DNA of 64,000 nucleotides from an uncultured Clostridia bacterium (GTDB lineage: Bacteria; Bacillota; Clostridia; Oscillospirales; Acutalibacteraceae), in NCBI GenBank assembly GCA_947572385.1, contig CANPBX010000001.1:1-64000 (forward strand). The letters are read 5' to 3'. This document shows, one piece after another, positions 50,289 through 59,328 of the stretch. Made by a program: the position numbers and the translations under genes. The notes below the pieces were generated by a model. It was not told where the DNA came from, ran no database searches, and was given only the letters and a program-made list of their open reading frames with translations. Position 1 is the first letter of the stretch; every line of letters begins with the position of its first letter.

Positions 50289-50432
50289 AAGCAGTTCACC
50301 TTCCTTTCAGTTATTCTATATATATTACCCTTTTACAGGGCCGTAGTCAAGCCATTTTGCAAGTTTAGGCAATATGTTATGCAGGCAGCTGTATACCCGC
50401 AAAAATTCTGGACGAAAAAGGAGCGCTTGAAA

Positions 50433-51500
50433 ATGAAAAAGCCCGCCGCCCGACTGTTCATCTGCTTTATCACCCTGTACCTCTCCATCACCCTCCTGCC
50501 GCCGGTACTCTTCGCCACCGTCCCCGGCCCCCAGGCTTCGCCCGGGCCTGAGCCGGCTTCGGGGACCGCCAGCTCCCAGGAGCCCGCTGAGCCTTCGGAG
50601 ACCGCCAGCTCCAATGGACCTGCCAGCTCCCAGGAGCCCGCCCCCTCCCCGATCCCCGGCCCCCTGGACGGAGCTCCTGTGGGCGGCGGCGCGGGCCTCA
50701 AGCTCCGGGACGCCGCCACGGGGGAGCTGATCGCCGTGGACCTCCGGGAGTTCCTCATAGCTGACCTGGCCTGCGAGATGGACCCGCGCGCCCCGGAGGA
50801 GGCCCTGAAGGCCCAGGCCGTGGCTTCCCGCACCTACTATAGCCGCCAGCGGGACAGCGAGATACCCTGCGACACCGAGAGCTGGCTGGTGTATGTGACC
50901 GAGGACGGGATGAGGGAGCGCTGGGGGGAGGACTACGATGAGTACAGGGATATGCTCGAGCAGGCGGTGGACTCTGTAGAGGGCCAGGCCCTCACCTACG
51001 AGGGGGAGCTCATCCTGGCCTCATACTTTGCAATATCCCCCGGCAGCACCGAGAGCGCGGAGAATGTCTGGGCCAGGGACGCCGGCGCGCGGCACCCCTA
51101 CCTCCAGGCCGTGGCGAGCCCCGGGGACCTTTTCAGCGACGGCTACCTGAGCTATAGGGAGTTCACCCTCGGGGAGCTCGAAAGCGCCCTGGGGGCCTCG
51201 GGCCTTGACCCGGAGGAGCCTCTCTCCAATGCCAGGCACACCCCCTCCGGCACGGTGCTGTCCGTGGAAATAGGCGGCGAAAGCTTTACCGGCCAGGAGG
51301 TCCGTGCCGCCCTGGGCCTGAGGAGCGCCGCCTTCACCTGGGAGCCCGCAGAGTCCGGCCTGCGCTTCACCGTGCGGGGCTGGGGCCACGGGGTGGGCAT
51401 GAGCCAGGCGGGGGCTGTTTTCATGGCAAAGGGCGGGGCGGGGTACGAGGACATCCTGGCCCATTACTACCCCGGCACAGAGCTGGAGAAAAAATTTTAA
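50433..51500 (+). CDS. SpoIID/LytB domain protein
   Basis: Start at 50433 (AAGGAG site), 355 residues. A signal-anchor helix (ARLFICFITLYLSITLLPPV) is followed by a Pro/Ser/Glu-rich linker and the SpoIID domain: LREFLIADLACEMDP, AQAVASRTYY, and the C-terminal GWGHGVGMSQAGAVFMAKG with YEDILAHYYPGTEL. SpoIID proteins are lytic transglycosylases of engulfment or cell-wall remodelling. Isolated placement suggests a paralogue rather than the sporulation gene proper. Confidence 0.9.
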   Translation: MKKPAARLFICFITLYLSITLLPPVLFATVPGPQASPGPEPASGTASSQEPAEPSETASSNGPASSQEPAPSPIPGPLDGAPVGGGAGLKLRDAATGELIAVDLREFLIADLACEMDPRAPEEALKAQAVASRTYYSRQRDSEIPCDTESWLVYVTEDGMRERWGEDYDEYRDMLEQAVDSVEGQALTYEGELILASYFAISPGSTESAENVWARDAGARHPYLQAVASPGDLFSDGYLSYREFTLGELESALGASGLDPEEPLSNARHTPSGTVLSVEIGGESFTGQEVRAALGLRSAAFTWEPAESGLRFTVRGWGHGVGMSQAGAVFMAKGGAGYEDILAHYYPGTELEKKF

Positions 51501-51564
51501 AAAACCCCTTTATTTTTCCGAACAGACGTGCTATAATAGAGAAAACATTTTAGGGGGCAGTCAT

Positions 51565-51912
51565 ATGAAAGTTGCAGTCATCGGCTCAAGAGACCTAACC
51601 GTGCCCGACCTTGGAAGGTATCTGCCGGAGGGCACCACAGAGATAGTCTCAGGCGGGGCCAGGGGCGTGGACCAGAGCGCCAGGGAGTACGCCCGGGCAA
51701 ACGATATACCCATCACAGAGTTCCTTCCCGAGTACGAAAAGTACGGCAGGGGAGCCCCTCTGCGCCGGAACATCACGATAATCGAATACTCCGACATGGT
51801 GCTGGCCTTCTGGGACGGCAAGTCCCGGGGCACAAAGTTCGTCATAGACAACTGCAAAAAAATGGGGGTCCCCGTGAACATCCTCACCCCCACGGGCTCC
51901 CCGAAGGCTTAA
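51565..51912 (+). CDS. DUF2493 (SLOG superfamily) protein
   Basis: 115 residues: MKVAVIGSRDL, then EIVSGGARGVDQSAREYA, and a final MVLAFWDGKSRGTKFVIDNC. This is the YspA-type Rossmann fold that binds nucleotides or nucleic acid. It is related to DprA and lysine-decarboxylase-like sensors. Function unknown. Confidence 0.87.
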   Translation: MKVAVIGSRDLTVPDLGRYLPEGTTEIVSGGARGVDQSAREYARANDIPITEFLPEYEKYGRGAPLRRNITIIEYSDMVLAFWDGKSRGTKFVIDNCKKMGVPVNILTPTGSPKA

Positions 51913-52045
51913 GCAGACCCGCGGCAGGATGGCGCGATGCCATCAGGGAAGAAAAAACGGGCGTCCCGAGTTCCGGCCATTTCAAGCAGCAGCCGCCCCC
52001 ACCCCGGGGCGGCTGCTTTCCCATGCCAGACCCTCCCCGCAAACG

Positions 52046-52365
52046 CAGGAGCTCCCCCATACCAAACCCCAATGGCTCCCCCCAAAAGCCAAGAGTTCCC
52101 CGGCACCAAACTCCAAAGGCTCCCCACAAAAGCAGGAGTTCCCCGGCACCAAACTCCAATAGCTCCCCCAAAAAGCCAAGAGTTTCCCGGTATCCAACTC
52201 CAAAGGGTCTCCACATAAGCAGGAGCTTCCCGGTATCCAACTCCAAAGGGTCTCCACATAAGCAGAAGTTCCCCGGCACCAAACTCCAATAGCTCCCCAC
52301 AAAAGCAGGAGTTCCCCGGCACCAAACTCCAAAGGGTCTCCACATAAGCAGGAGTTTCCCGGTAC
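52046..52365. repeat. Tandem array of seven 43-44-bp units
   Basis: Units start at 52046, 52090, 52133, 52177, 52220, 52263 and 52306, with a partial eighth at 52349. Each begins CAGGAG or CAAGAG, continues TTCCCCGGCACCAAACTCCA and ends with CTCCCCACAAAAG or GTCTCCACATAAG. Two end types alternate, hinting at higher-order duplication. There are no spacers, so it is not CRISPR. The unit is not a multiple of three, so encoding a repeat protein is unlikely. It fills most of the gene-free stretch 51913-52491. Confidence 0.9.
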
Positions 52366-52383
52366 CCCGCTCCGCGGGGGCGG

Positions 52384-52511
52384 CTCTTTCAGAGCCGAGG
52401 GAAACTCCGGGACTTGACCGGAGCCCAGCTCCGGTCAACGTCCGGGGCGTCTCTTTCAGAGCCGAGGGAAACTCCGGGACTTGACCGGAGCCTAGCTCCG
52501 GTCAACGTCCA
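52384..52511. repeat. 67-bp tandem duplication covering the end of the CDF gene
   Basis: The stretch starting CTCTTTCAGAGCCGAGGG at 52384 recurs at 52451, with one difference over about 60 bases. The second copy contains the last codons and TAG of the cation transporter gene; in the first copy the stop is changed. Each copy has a perfect hairpin on GACCGGAGC/GCTCCGGTC or nearly so, which may act as terminator. Confidence 0.85.
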
Positions 52512-53604
52512 GCTTGGCACGGTAGGTCGGGTCCATGGCCTCGACCCGGGCCGCGACCTTTGCCTTCACCTGCTCGTCGCTGTCCGTTACGCAGAAGGGC
52601 ACCGCCACGTCGAAGAGCACGTTGGAGTGGGTCACGCCCCAGACCACCCGGAAGTCGTGTATCTCCGCCTGGGGGTACAGGGCCTCCACCAGGGATACCA
52701 CCCTCTCCTTCAGCTCGTTGGCCCTGGGGTCGCAGGTGATCACCGGGTCCAGGTGTATCACCAGGTGGATATTCTCCTCTGTCAGAAAGTCCCGCTCGAT
52801 ATTGTCGATAAGGTCGTGGCTTATGAGGATATCGTCCTCGGCGGGGACCTCGCAGTGGACGCTGGCGAAGGTGCGGCCCTCGCCGTAGCTGTGAACGGTC
52901 AGGTCGTGCGTGCCGATTATCCCCTCATAGCTCCTTATCCTCTCATATATCCCCTGCACCAGCTCCCGCTCCGGGGCCCGGCCCAGCAGGGGGTCGGCGG
53001 TCTCCATAGTCAGCTTCACCCCCGAGACTATTATAAACGCCGCCACGCACAGCCCCAGCCAGCCGTCCAGGTCATAGCCTGTCAGCCGGGTCAGGAGGGC
53101 TCCCAGGAGCACCACGGAGGTGGAGATGACGTCGTTCCTGCTGTCGCTGGCAGTGGCTATGAGGCTCTGGCTGTTGATATCCCTGCCCACCCTCCTGTAG
53201 AAAAGGCAGAGCCAGGCTTTTATCAGGACCGACGCCCCCAGCACTATAAGGGATACCGGCCCGAAGCTCGCCTCCTCCGGGGAGAATATCCTGCCTATGG
53301 AGGTCTTTGCCAGCTCAAGCCCCAGTATCAGCACGATGAAGGAGACTATCACCCCGCACAGGTACTCTATCCTCGCGTGCCCGAAGGGGTGCTCGCGGTC
53401 GGCGGGCTTGCCCGAGAGCCTGAAGCCCACCAGCATGATGATAGAGGACCCGGAGTCCGTCAGGTTGTTCACCGCGTCCGCCATAATTGCCACGCTCCCG
53501 GACAGCAGGCCCGCTATGAGCTTTATCACAAACAGCAGCATATTCGCGCCGATACCCACGGCCCCCGCAAGGCTCCCACGCCTCTCCCGGCTCATGCCGC
53601 TCAT
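52492..53604 (-). CDS. Cation diffusion facilitator (CDF) transporter
   Basis: 370 residues. The metal site is in SVAIMADAVNNLTDSGSSII (Asp-x3-Asp type) and ATASDSRNDVISTSVVLLG; six helices follow the CDF pattern. A cytoplasmic C-terminal domain with acidic and His residues ends KLDVDRS. It exports Zn2+, Mn2+ or Fe2+. The ATG overlaps the fumarase beta stop (ATGA). Confidence 0.9.
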   Translation of the reverse strand: MSGMSRERRGSLAGAVGIGANMLLFVIKLIAGLLSGSVAIMADAVNNLTDSGSSIIMLVGFRLSGKPADREHPFGHARIEYLCGVIVSFIVLILGLELAKTSIGRIFSPEEASFGPVSLIVLGASVLIKAWLCLFYRRVGRDINSQSLIATASDSRNDVISTSVVLLGALLTRLTGYDLDGWLGLCVAAFIIVSGVKLTMETADPLLGRAPERELVQGIYERIRSYEGIIGTHDLTVHSYGEGRTFASVHCEVPAEDDILISHDLIDNIERDFLTEENIHLVIHLDPVITCDPRANELKERVVSLVEALYPQAEIHDFRVVWGVTHSNVLFDVAVPFCVTDSDEQVKAKVAARVEAMDPTYRAKLDVDRS

Positions 53605-54128
53605 GCCAGTATGCTCCCCCCAAGGCTGTCTATGCCCACGATAAGGGGGAAGTCCTTTAAGGTCAGCTTCTTCACCGACTCGCAGCCCAGGTCCTCAAAG
53701 GCTATCACCTCGCACCCGGTGACGCACCTTGCCGCCAGAGCCCCCGCCCCGCCGATGGCGCAGAGGTACACAGCGCCGTTGCGCTTCATGGCCTCTATGA
53801 CCTCCTTGGAGCGGCCCCCCTTGCCTATCATGCAAAGAAGCCCCAGGTCCAGAAAGCGCGGGGTATAGGGGTCCATCCGGGCGCTGGTGGTGGGCCCGCA
53901 GGAGCCTATTGGCATACCCTCGGGCGCGGGGGTGGGCCCGGCGTAGTATATCGCCGCCCCCGAGAGAGGGTATGGCGGCTCCTCGCCCCGGTCCAGCATC
54001 TCCGTTATGCGCTTATGGGCCGCGTCCCTTGAGGTGTAGGCCGTGCCCGAGAGCAGCACCCGCTGGCCCGCCCGCAGGTCTTTGGCGCGGTCTTTTAGCT
54101 CCGATGTGTTTAGCTTTATCTCGTCCAT
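53601..54128 (-). CDS. Fumarate hydratase class I beta subunit, orphan
   Basis: Start at 54128 with AAGGAG, 175 residues. Fe-S hydrolyase beta domain: GRVLLSGTAYTSRDAAHKRI type start, GPTPAPEGMPIGSCGPTTSA, RMDPYTPRFLDLG and MIGKGGRS. This half forms the swivelling domain of two-subunit fumarases or tartrate dehydratases. The alpha subunit, which holds the cluster, normally lies directly upstream but is replaced by an acetyltransferase gene. It may be encoded elsewhere or be lost. Confidence 0.85.
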   Translation of the reverse strand: MDEIKLNTSELKDRAKDLRAGQRVLLSGTAYTSRDAAHKRITEMLDRGEEPPYPLSGAAIYYAGPTPAPEGMPIGSCGPTTSARMDPYTPRFLDLGLLCMIGKGGRSKEVIEAMKRNGAVYLCAIGGAGALAARCVTGCEVIAFEDLGCESVKKLTLKDFPLIVGIDSLGGSILA

Positions 54129-54144
54129 ATCTGACATCTCCTTC

Positions 54145-54645
54145 TCAAAGCTCAAGGTCAAGAAAATACTCCCTTTCGGTCTCCCTTACCACCTTAAAGC
54201 CCAGCTTTTGGTGCATTTTAAGGGAGCTTTCGTTCCATTTGTACACCGTGGAGTTCCTGATCCTTGTGTACCCCAGCTCTCTCAGCCTGTCGATGACCGC
54301 CTTCATCACCAGCGTGCCCAGGCCCCGCCCCCGGTACTCCCCCCGCCAGATGGCAAGGGGCGGGTTCTCGTCCTTCACTGTCACATCGCCCACAGGCACG
54401 TATTCGCCGTTCTCCAGGGCCTCGATAAAGTAGAGCTCGCCGTTTTTGTCAAGGTATTCGCACATGCCTCGGACGTAGTCGAGGCCGGGTATCTTGTCCC
54501 GGTCGAAGATGCCCTCGGAGTTCTCGTATACCACCGGGTCCTGGTAGCCGGTTAGGGCCAGCTCGTAATGGCCGTCGTAGCGGCGCAGGCGGTAGGTTTC
54601 GGTGAGCTGTATTGCTTCGGGCTGGGGTATTCCTGGGATTGGCAT
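54145..54645 (-). CDS. GNAT family N-acetyltransferase
   Basis: Start at 54645 after AAGGAGG, 166 residues. The acetyl-CoA loop is GEYRGRGLGTLVMKAVIDRL, with NSTVYKWNESSLKMHQKLGF in the C-terminal part. Substrate unknown. It lies where the fumarase alpha gene would be expected. Confidence 0.87.
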   Translation of the reverse strand: MPIPGIPQPEAIQLTETYRLRRYDGHYELALTGYQDPVVYENSEGIFDRDKIPGLDYVRGMCEYLDKNGELYFIEALENGEYVPVGDVTVKDENPPLAIWRGEYRGRGLGTLVMKAVIDRLRELGYTRIRNSTVYKWNESSLKMHQKLGFKVVRETEREYFLDLEL

Positions 54646-54664
54646 GGGGGCCTCCTTCGGTATA

Positions 54665-54840
54665 GTAAGCGGTCCCGGCGATGTGCCGGAACCGCTTGAT
54701 TTTTTCTTGGTATGTTTAGAGCCCGACTTGGCCAAAGGCCAATGTCGTCGGCAACAGGTCGTGGGGCGCTGCCCCACACCCTGCAAGCTTAAGGCCAGCT
54801 TGACCGGCCGAATTTGCCCCCTCCCCGCGTCTCTTGACGG
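54665..54840. repeat. Intergenic element with several nested hairpins
   Basis: Contains AGCGGT-CCGGC/GCCGG-ACCGCT (54669-54698) with T6 after it on the plus strand, TTGGCC-AAA-GGCCAA, and the perfect 7-bp hairpin GTGGGGC-GCT-GCCCCAC (54761-54777). AAGCT-TAAGGCC-AGCTT follows. No gene. It looks like one of the dispersed multi-hairpin repeats of clostridial genomes; only one copy is in the window. Confidence 0.5.
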
Positions 54841-54846
54841 GGTGAG

Positions 54847-55236
54847 TCATTTTACCCAGAACAGCTCGATCTCCTCGCCCAGGGGCCCATAGAAGAACGC
54901 GTTGCGAATAGTCTTGCCGCAGAGCTCCCCGTCCTGGGGCTCCACCCGCACGGTGTACCCGGCCCTGCGCACGTCCTCAACTATCTCGTCCAGTCCGTCC
55001 CCGCACCAGAAGGCCACGTGGACCAGCGGGCCATCGGTCCCATGGGCGGTCTCGCTGGGTATGATCTCCATGCAGGAGTTGTCCCCGCAGGACACCATCA
55101 GGCATTTCTGCTCCCCGCCCCCCCAGCTCTGGGTCACAGGGAAGCCTAAGAGCTTCGTGTAAAAATCCACCGTCTCATTATACTTGTCTGCCGTGGGGAA
55201 CACGGCTATATGGTGTACGCCAGTTATCCCTGCCAT
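54847..55236 (-). CDS. VOC family protein (glyoxalase-like)
   Basis: 129 residues: GVHHIAVFPTADKYNETVDF with the metal-binding His, GPLVHVAFWCGDGLDEIVED, and a final YGPLGEEIELFWVK with the Glu ligand. A single betaalphabetabetabeta pair as in many small dioxygenase/glyoxalase relatives. Substrate unknown. Confidence 0.87.
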   Translation of the reverse strand: MAGITGVHHIAVFPTADKYNETVDFYTKLLGFPVTQSWGGGEQKCLMVSCGDNSCMEIIPSETAHGTDGPLVHVAFWCGDGLDEIVEDVRRAGYTVRVEPQDGELCGKTIRNAFFYGPLGEEIELFWVK

Positions 55237-55248
55237 GCTCTTTGCCTC

Positions 55249-56448
55249 TTACTTTCTGTTGAATATGGACATGATGTCCGTAAAGGTATCGTCGTCGTCA
55301 ATGACCTTAGGGTCCACCTTATCGGTGTTCCTGCTATAGCTGGAGGCAGTGCGTATGGAGGCGCTGCCCACGCTGCCGCCCATGGAGCTGCGGCTGTTGA
55401 TATTGTTGGCCGTGTCGTTCTGGGCGCTCACCGGGCCCAGGTAGTCGTCGTCCAGGTCAATATCCAGAGGAGGCTTCTTCTCACCGTTCATGCCCTCAAA
55501 GCCGGTGGCGATGACAGTCACCACCATCTCGTCCTGCATCTCCTCGTTGAAGGTGGCGCCCCAGATTATGTTTGCGTTCTCATGGGCCCGCTCGGTGACT
55601 ATCTGGGAGGCCGTGTCTATCTCGTCCAGGGCTATGTCCGCGCTGGAGGTTATATTTATTATAACGCCCCTGGCCCCGGCTATCTTCGTCTCGAGAAGGG
55701 GGCTCGAGATAGCCGCCATAGCCGCCTGCTCGGCCTTATCCTTGCCCTTGCCGTGGCCCACGCCCATATGCGCGTACCCAGCGTCCTGCATGACGGACTT
55801 CACGTCCTCAAAGTCCAGGTTCACTATGCCGGGCAGCTGGATAAGGTCGGAAATGCTCTGCACGCCCTGGCGCAGCACGTCGTCTGCCACCTGGAAGGCG
55901 TTTGAGAGGGTTATCCTCTCGTCCGACACCAGCTTCAGGCGCTCGTTTGGTATCACCACCAGGGAGTCCACATGCTCCCTCAGGGCGGCTATGCCCCTCT
56001 CGGCCTGCTCCATCCTGCGCCGGCCCTCAAAGGCGAAGGGCTTGGTGACAATGCCAACGGTGAGCGCCCCCTGCTCCCTGGCTATCTTCGCCACAGCCGG
56101 GGCGGCCCCTGTGCCGGTGCCGCCGCCCATGCCGGCGGTTATGAACACCATGTCGGCGTCCTTCAAAGTCTGGAGTATGACCTCCCTGCTCTCCTCGGCG
56201 GCCTTTTCGCCCACCTCTGGCTTGGAGCCCGCTCCCCTGCCGCTGGTGAGCTTCTCCCCCAGCTGCACCTTCACCGTGGCCTGGCTGCGCTGGAGGGCCT
56301 GCTTGTCGGTGTTCATGCACACCAGCTCCACGCTGCGCACTCCGGCGCTTGCAATGCGGTTGACGGCGTTCCCTCCGCCTCCGCCCACGCCTACGACCTT
56401 TATGGTCTGCGGGGTCTCGTCCATGAGATTATCAACTTCAAATGGCAT
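55249..56448 (-). CDS. ftsZ: Cell division protein FtsZ
   Basis: Start at 56448, 399 residues. GTP loop [11 protein letters not shown], tubulin signature [13 protein letters not shown] and synergy loop [15 protein letters not shown]. After a short linker the tail is [15 protein letters not shown] instead of the usual DIPxFLRR peptide that binds FtsA, SepF and ZipA. No ftsA is next to it, so the membrane tether is probably a diverged SepF. Preceded by its own promoter. Confidence 0.97.
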   Translation of the reverse strand: MPFEVDNLMDETPQTIKVVGVGGGGGNAVNRIASAGVRSVELVCMNTDKQALQRSQATVKVQLGEKLTSGRGAGSKPEVGEKAAEESREVILQTLKDADMVFITAGMGGGTGTGAAPAVAKIAREQGALTVGIVTKPFAFEGRRRMEQAERGIAALREHVDSLVVIPNERLKLVSDERITLSNAFQVADDVLRQGVQSISDLIQLPGIVNLDFEDVKSVMQDAGYAHMGVGHGKGKDKAEQAAMAAISSPLLETKIAGARGVIINITSSADIALDEIDTASQIVTERAHENANIIWGATFNEEMQDEMVVTVIATGFEGMNGEKKPPLDIDLDDDYLGPVSAQNDTANNINSRSSMGGSVGSASIRTASSYSRNTDKVDPKVIDDDDTFTDIMSIFNRK

Positions 56449-56555
56449 TTTTCTACTTCCACCCTTCATTTCTCTATTTCTATACTTTATCAAATTCTTT
56501 CCAAGATCCGGCGACTCCTCCTCTGCCGGATTACGTCAACCTAGCGTTATACAGT

Positions 56556-56584
56556 ATAATTTAGCACTTTTTCGGGGAAATTTC
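56556..56584 (-). promoter_or_regulatory. ftsZ promoter candidate
   Basis: On the minus strand TTGAAA (56579-56584) and TAAATT (56556-56561) are 17 bp apart, in a 250-bp A/T-rich gap between ftsQ and ftsZ. TATACT lies a little downstream as an alternative -10. Confidence 0.5.
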
Positions 56585-56701
56585 AAGGTCAATCTTTTAA
56601 AAAACCTTGGAAAAGCCTGTTTTTTTCTTGAAAATACGCTGGCTCCCCCAGGCGGGCACTATATATTGAGCGCCAAAGCCCCCGCTGCTCCCGCCGCGCC
56701 C

Positions 56702-57982
56702 TCAGCCTGTAAATAGGCCGTCCGGAATGCCCTCGCCCCTGCCAGGCTCCGGGGTGGCCGTTGCCGCTGGCGCGTCGGGCACGGTGCCGTCCGGGGCCAC
56801 GGTCGGCATCGCCCCCGGGCTGCCCTCGCCGGGAGTGAAATACGAGGCCCGCTTTGTGGGCAGGTATGAAAGGTCCAGCACCCCCTGCTCCTGGTCCCCT
56901 ATCCCCTTCTCGGGGTCTGTCAGGTTGCCGTAGCCGTATGTGAGCTTATAGTCCAGCTGGATATTGCTGCCTATGATACACTCTATCCTGCCCTCATACC
57001 ACAGGCGTATGTCGTACAGGTTCGTCAGGTCCAGCTTTGTGAACTCCGAGGCGGCGCTCTGGCCGTTCTCTCCCAGACGGTCTATCAGGCCCGTTATCTC
57101 TGTGAATACCGTGGAGGCCTCCTCGTTGTCCAGCACCAGGGGCTCCCCCACCTTTGCGCTCTGCACCGTCACCCCCAGCACCTGCATCAGCCCCTCCTTC
57201 GGCCCCGGGCACGTCTCAAGCACCTTGCCGTCCCCCGCTATCACGTACCAGGCCCCACCGGACTCTATGGAGCAGACGCCCCTGGAGGCGGTTATTTCTA
57301 TTATGACGGTGCCGGGTATCTTCCGGGTTATCTTTGCCTTTGAGATGTACGGCAGCTGGCTCTCCAGCTTCTCCTCCCTGTCTGAGGCCGGTATCAGCAG
57401 AAGGTTGTCGCCCTCCTTCACGCCGCTGAGCTTTATTATGTCCTCCTGGGCGTATATCTCGTCCCCCGTCACCTTTATCTCCGTCACCCTCAGCAGCAGG
57501 GACTCCGCAAGGAATACCGTTACTGCCGCCATGCCCAGCAGGGCCAGCACTATCGTTAGCCTGCGCTTAAACAGGCTCATGGGCTTCTTGCGCTTCCTCG
57601 GCTCGTCGCGGCGGCTGGGGGGCCGGGGCCTCTGCCTGCCCCTCCCGTCTCGGGTGGGGGCGCCACCTTGGCGGGCCTCCCGGACACCGCCGGTCTGGCC
57701 TCGCTGGGATCTTCGCCGGGGGGGATCCTTTGAGCTGTCCTTTGACCTGTCCTTTGATCTGTCCTTTGATCTGTCCTTTGAATTATTCTTTGAGCTATCC
57801 TTTGAATTATTCTTTGAGCTATCTCCGGATCTGTCGCGGGACTGGCGGCCCCGCTCGCGCTCGCGCTCGCGCTTTTGCTGCTCGAACCACTCGGGCTTTG
57901 TCTGGCTGCCGGTGGAGTCTGATCTTATGTCCTCGAAGCCCCGGCGCTCACGCTCGGGCCTTCTTCTCTTTCGCTCGCTCAC
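56702..57982 (-). CDS. ftsQ: Cell division protein FtsQ/DivIB
   Basis: GTG at 57982 is preferred, with a GGGGAAG site. A TTG at 58042 overlapping the murA stop is possible but lies in a palindromic repeat. The basic cytoplasmic N-terminus contains Ser-Lys-Asp/Asn repeats. One helix (RLTIVLALLGMAAVTVFLAE) is followed by the POTRA domain (RVTEIKVTGDEIYAQEDI) and the beta domain. An unusually long Pro/Gly-rich tail ends GIPDGLFTG. It links peptidoglycan synthesis to the divisome. Confidence 0.88.
   Translation of the reverse strand: MSERKRRRPERERRGFEDIRSDSTGSQTKPEWFEQQKRERERERGRQSRDRSGDSSKNNSKDSSKNNSKDRSKDRSKDRSKDSSKDPPRRRSQRGQTGGVREARQGGAPTRDGRGRQRPRPPSRRDEPRKRKKPMSLFKRRLTIVLALLGMAAVTVFLAESLLLRVTEIKVTGDEIYAQEDIIKLSGVKEGDNLLLIPASDREEKLESQLPYISKAKITRKIPGTVIIEITASRGVCSIESGGAWYVIAGDGKVLETCPGPKEGLMQVLGVTVQSAKVGEPLVLDNEEASTVFTEITGLIDRLGENGQSAASEFTKLDLTNLYDIRLWYEGRIECIIGSNIQLDYKLTYGYGNLTDPEKGIGDQEQGVLDLSYLPTKRASYFTPGEGSPGAMPTVAPDGTVPDAPAATATPEPGRGEGIPDGLFTG
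57732..57827. repeat. Eight 12-bp repeats inside ftsQ
   Basis: Units of the type GAtCTGTCCTTT run in tandem and encode S-K-D/N-x on the minus strand, in the cytoplasmic N-terminus. Such arrays change length by slippage in 12-bp steps, keeping frame. Confidence 0.9.
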
Positions 57983-58005
57983 GCTTTTGCTTCCCCCCCT
58001 TGTCA

Positions 58006-58029
58006 GAAAACTTTTTGAAAAAAGTTTTC
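58006..58029. repeat. A/T-rich perfect palindrome at the murA-ftsQ junction
   Basis: GAAAACTTTTT and AAAAAGTTTTC form an 11-bp stem with only GA between, next to a further GTTTTTGAAAGG segment. It has the look of a dispersed intergenic palindrome and could act as a weak terminator or mRNA processing site. Confidence 0.6.
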
Positions 58030-58038
58030 CAACACCTT

Positions 58039-59283
58039 TCAAAAACTTTTGATCTTTGCCCCCAATTCACTTAGGTGCTCCCCGATCCTCTCGTAGCCCC
58101 TCTCTACATACTCCATCCCCCGTACCTTAGTGCTCCCCTGGGCACAGAGCCCCGCCACTATCAGCGCCGCCCCGCCCCTCAGGTCCATCGCCTCCACCGT
58201 CGCGCCGCTGAGCTCCGGCACCCCCTCGACTACCGCTACCTTCCCCTCTACCTTCACCCTTGCCCCCATCCGGCTGAGCCCCTCCGAATGTCTGTACCTG
58301 TTCTCAAATATGTTCTCCACGAATACACTTGTACCGTCCCCCACCGCCGCCATCGCCATCACCACCGGCTGCGCGTCCGTGGGGAAGCCGGGGTATGGCA
58401 TCGTGCGTATATGCCTCACCGCCGAAAGCCTCCTTGGGGCCAGTATGTCAAGGCACCCCCCAAGCTGCCTCACCCTGCACCCGCTCTCCTCAAAGGGCGT
58501 GAGCATGGGCAGTATATGGGTATTGTCAACGTCCCTCAAGGTCACGTTCCCGCCCGTCACCGCCGCCGCTGCCATATAGGTCACGGCGGCTATCCTGTCC
58601 GGCATTATCCTGTGCTCCGCGCCGTACAGCTCCTTCACCCCGTCGATGATTATGCAGCTCTCGCCCGCTCCGTAGATCCGCCCCCCGCAGCGGTTCAGGT
58701 ACTCGCACAGGTCGCTTATCTCCGGCTCCCTCGCGGCGTTCGCGATTATCGTTGTGCCGCTCCCGCAGACCGCCGCAAGTATCAGGTTCTCAGTGGCCCC
58801 CACGCTCGGGAAGGAGAGGGACACATACGCGCCGTTTATGCCCCCAGGGGCCGTGCAGTGGAGCCACCCACCGCTCTCCTTCACCTGCACCCCCAGCCTT
58901 TTGAGGGATGAGATATGCAGGTCTATGGGCCGCGGGCCCAGCTCGCAGCCCCCCGGGGCGCAGAGCCTTGCCTCGCCGCACCGGCTGATCATGGCCCCTA
59001 AAAACACGATGGACGAGCGCATCCGCCTCATGAGCTCCTCGGGTATCTCGTGGCAGGTCACTCCGTTGTCGATAGTGAGGTCGTGGCCCTCCCGCCTGCA
59101 GCGGCACCCAAGGTGCTCCAGTATCTTCACCGCAGCGTCCACGTCGCTGAGCTCCGGGCAGTTGTGCAGGACCGTCTGCCCCCTGCAGAGCAGCGCCCCT
59201 GCCAGAAGGGGCAGCGTGCTGTTCTTCGCCCCCTGTACCTCCAGCTCCCCCATAAGGCGGCTCGGGCCGTCGATCAACATCAT
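58039..59283 (-). CDS. murA: UDP-N-acetylglucosamine 1-carboxyvinyltransferase MurA
   Basis: Start at 59283 after GAGGTG, 414 residues. Substrate Lys in ELEVQGAKNSTLPLLAG and the reactive Cys in CAPGGCELGPRPIDLH. The second half has YPGFPTDAQPVVMAMAAV. First committed step of peptidoglycan precursor synthesis; target of fosfomycin, with the sensitive Cys present. Confidence 0.96.
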   Translation of the reverse strand: MMLIDGPSRLMGELEVQGAKNSTLPLLAGALLCRGQTVLHNCPELSDVDAAVKILEHLGCRCRREGHDLTIDNGVTCHEIPEELMRRMRSSIVFLGAMISRCGEARLCAPGGCELGPRPIDLHISSLKRLGVQVKESGGWLHCTAPGGINGAYVSLSFPSVGATENLILAAVCGSGTTIIANAAREPEISDLCEYLNRCGGRIYGAGESCIIIDGVKELYGAEHRIMPDRIAAVTYMAAAAVTGGNVTLRDVDNTHILPMLTPFEESGCRVRQLGGCLDILAPRRLSAVRHIRTMPYPGFPTDAQPVVMAMAAVGDGTSVFVENIFENRYRHSEGLSRMGARVKVEGKVAVVEGVPELSGATVEAMDLRGGAALIVAGLCAQGSTKVRGMEYVERGYERIGEHLSELGAKIKSF

Positions 59284-59328
59284 AGAAAACACCTCGATTA
59301 TGTTAGCTATGATATCTTATGAAGCCCC

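Noticed and set aside
52046..52365. CRISPR array
   Set aside because: Units are contiguous with no unique spacers and vary internally; no cas genes nearby.
51884..52438. 184-codon minus-strand frame across the tandem repeats
   Set aside because: The 43-44-bp unit is not a multiple of three, so the frame drifts; no start signal and Trp/Cys/Gly-rich nonsense composition.
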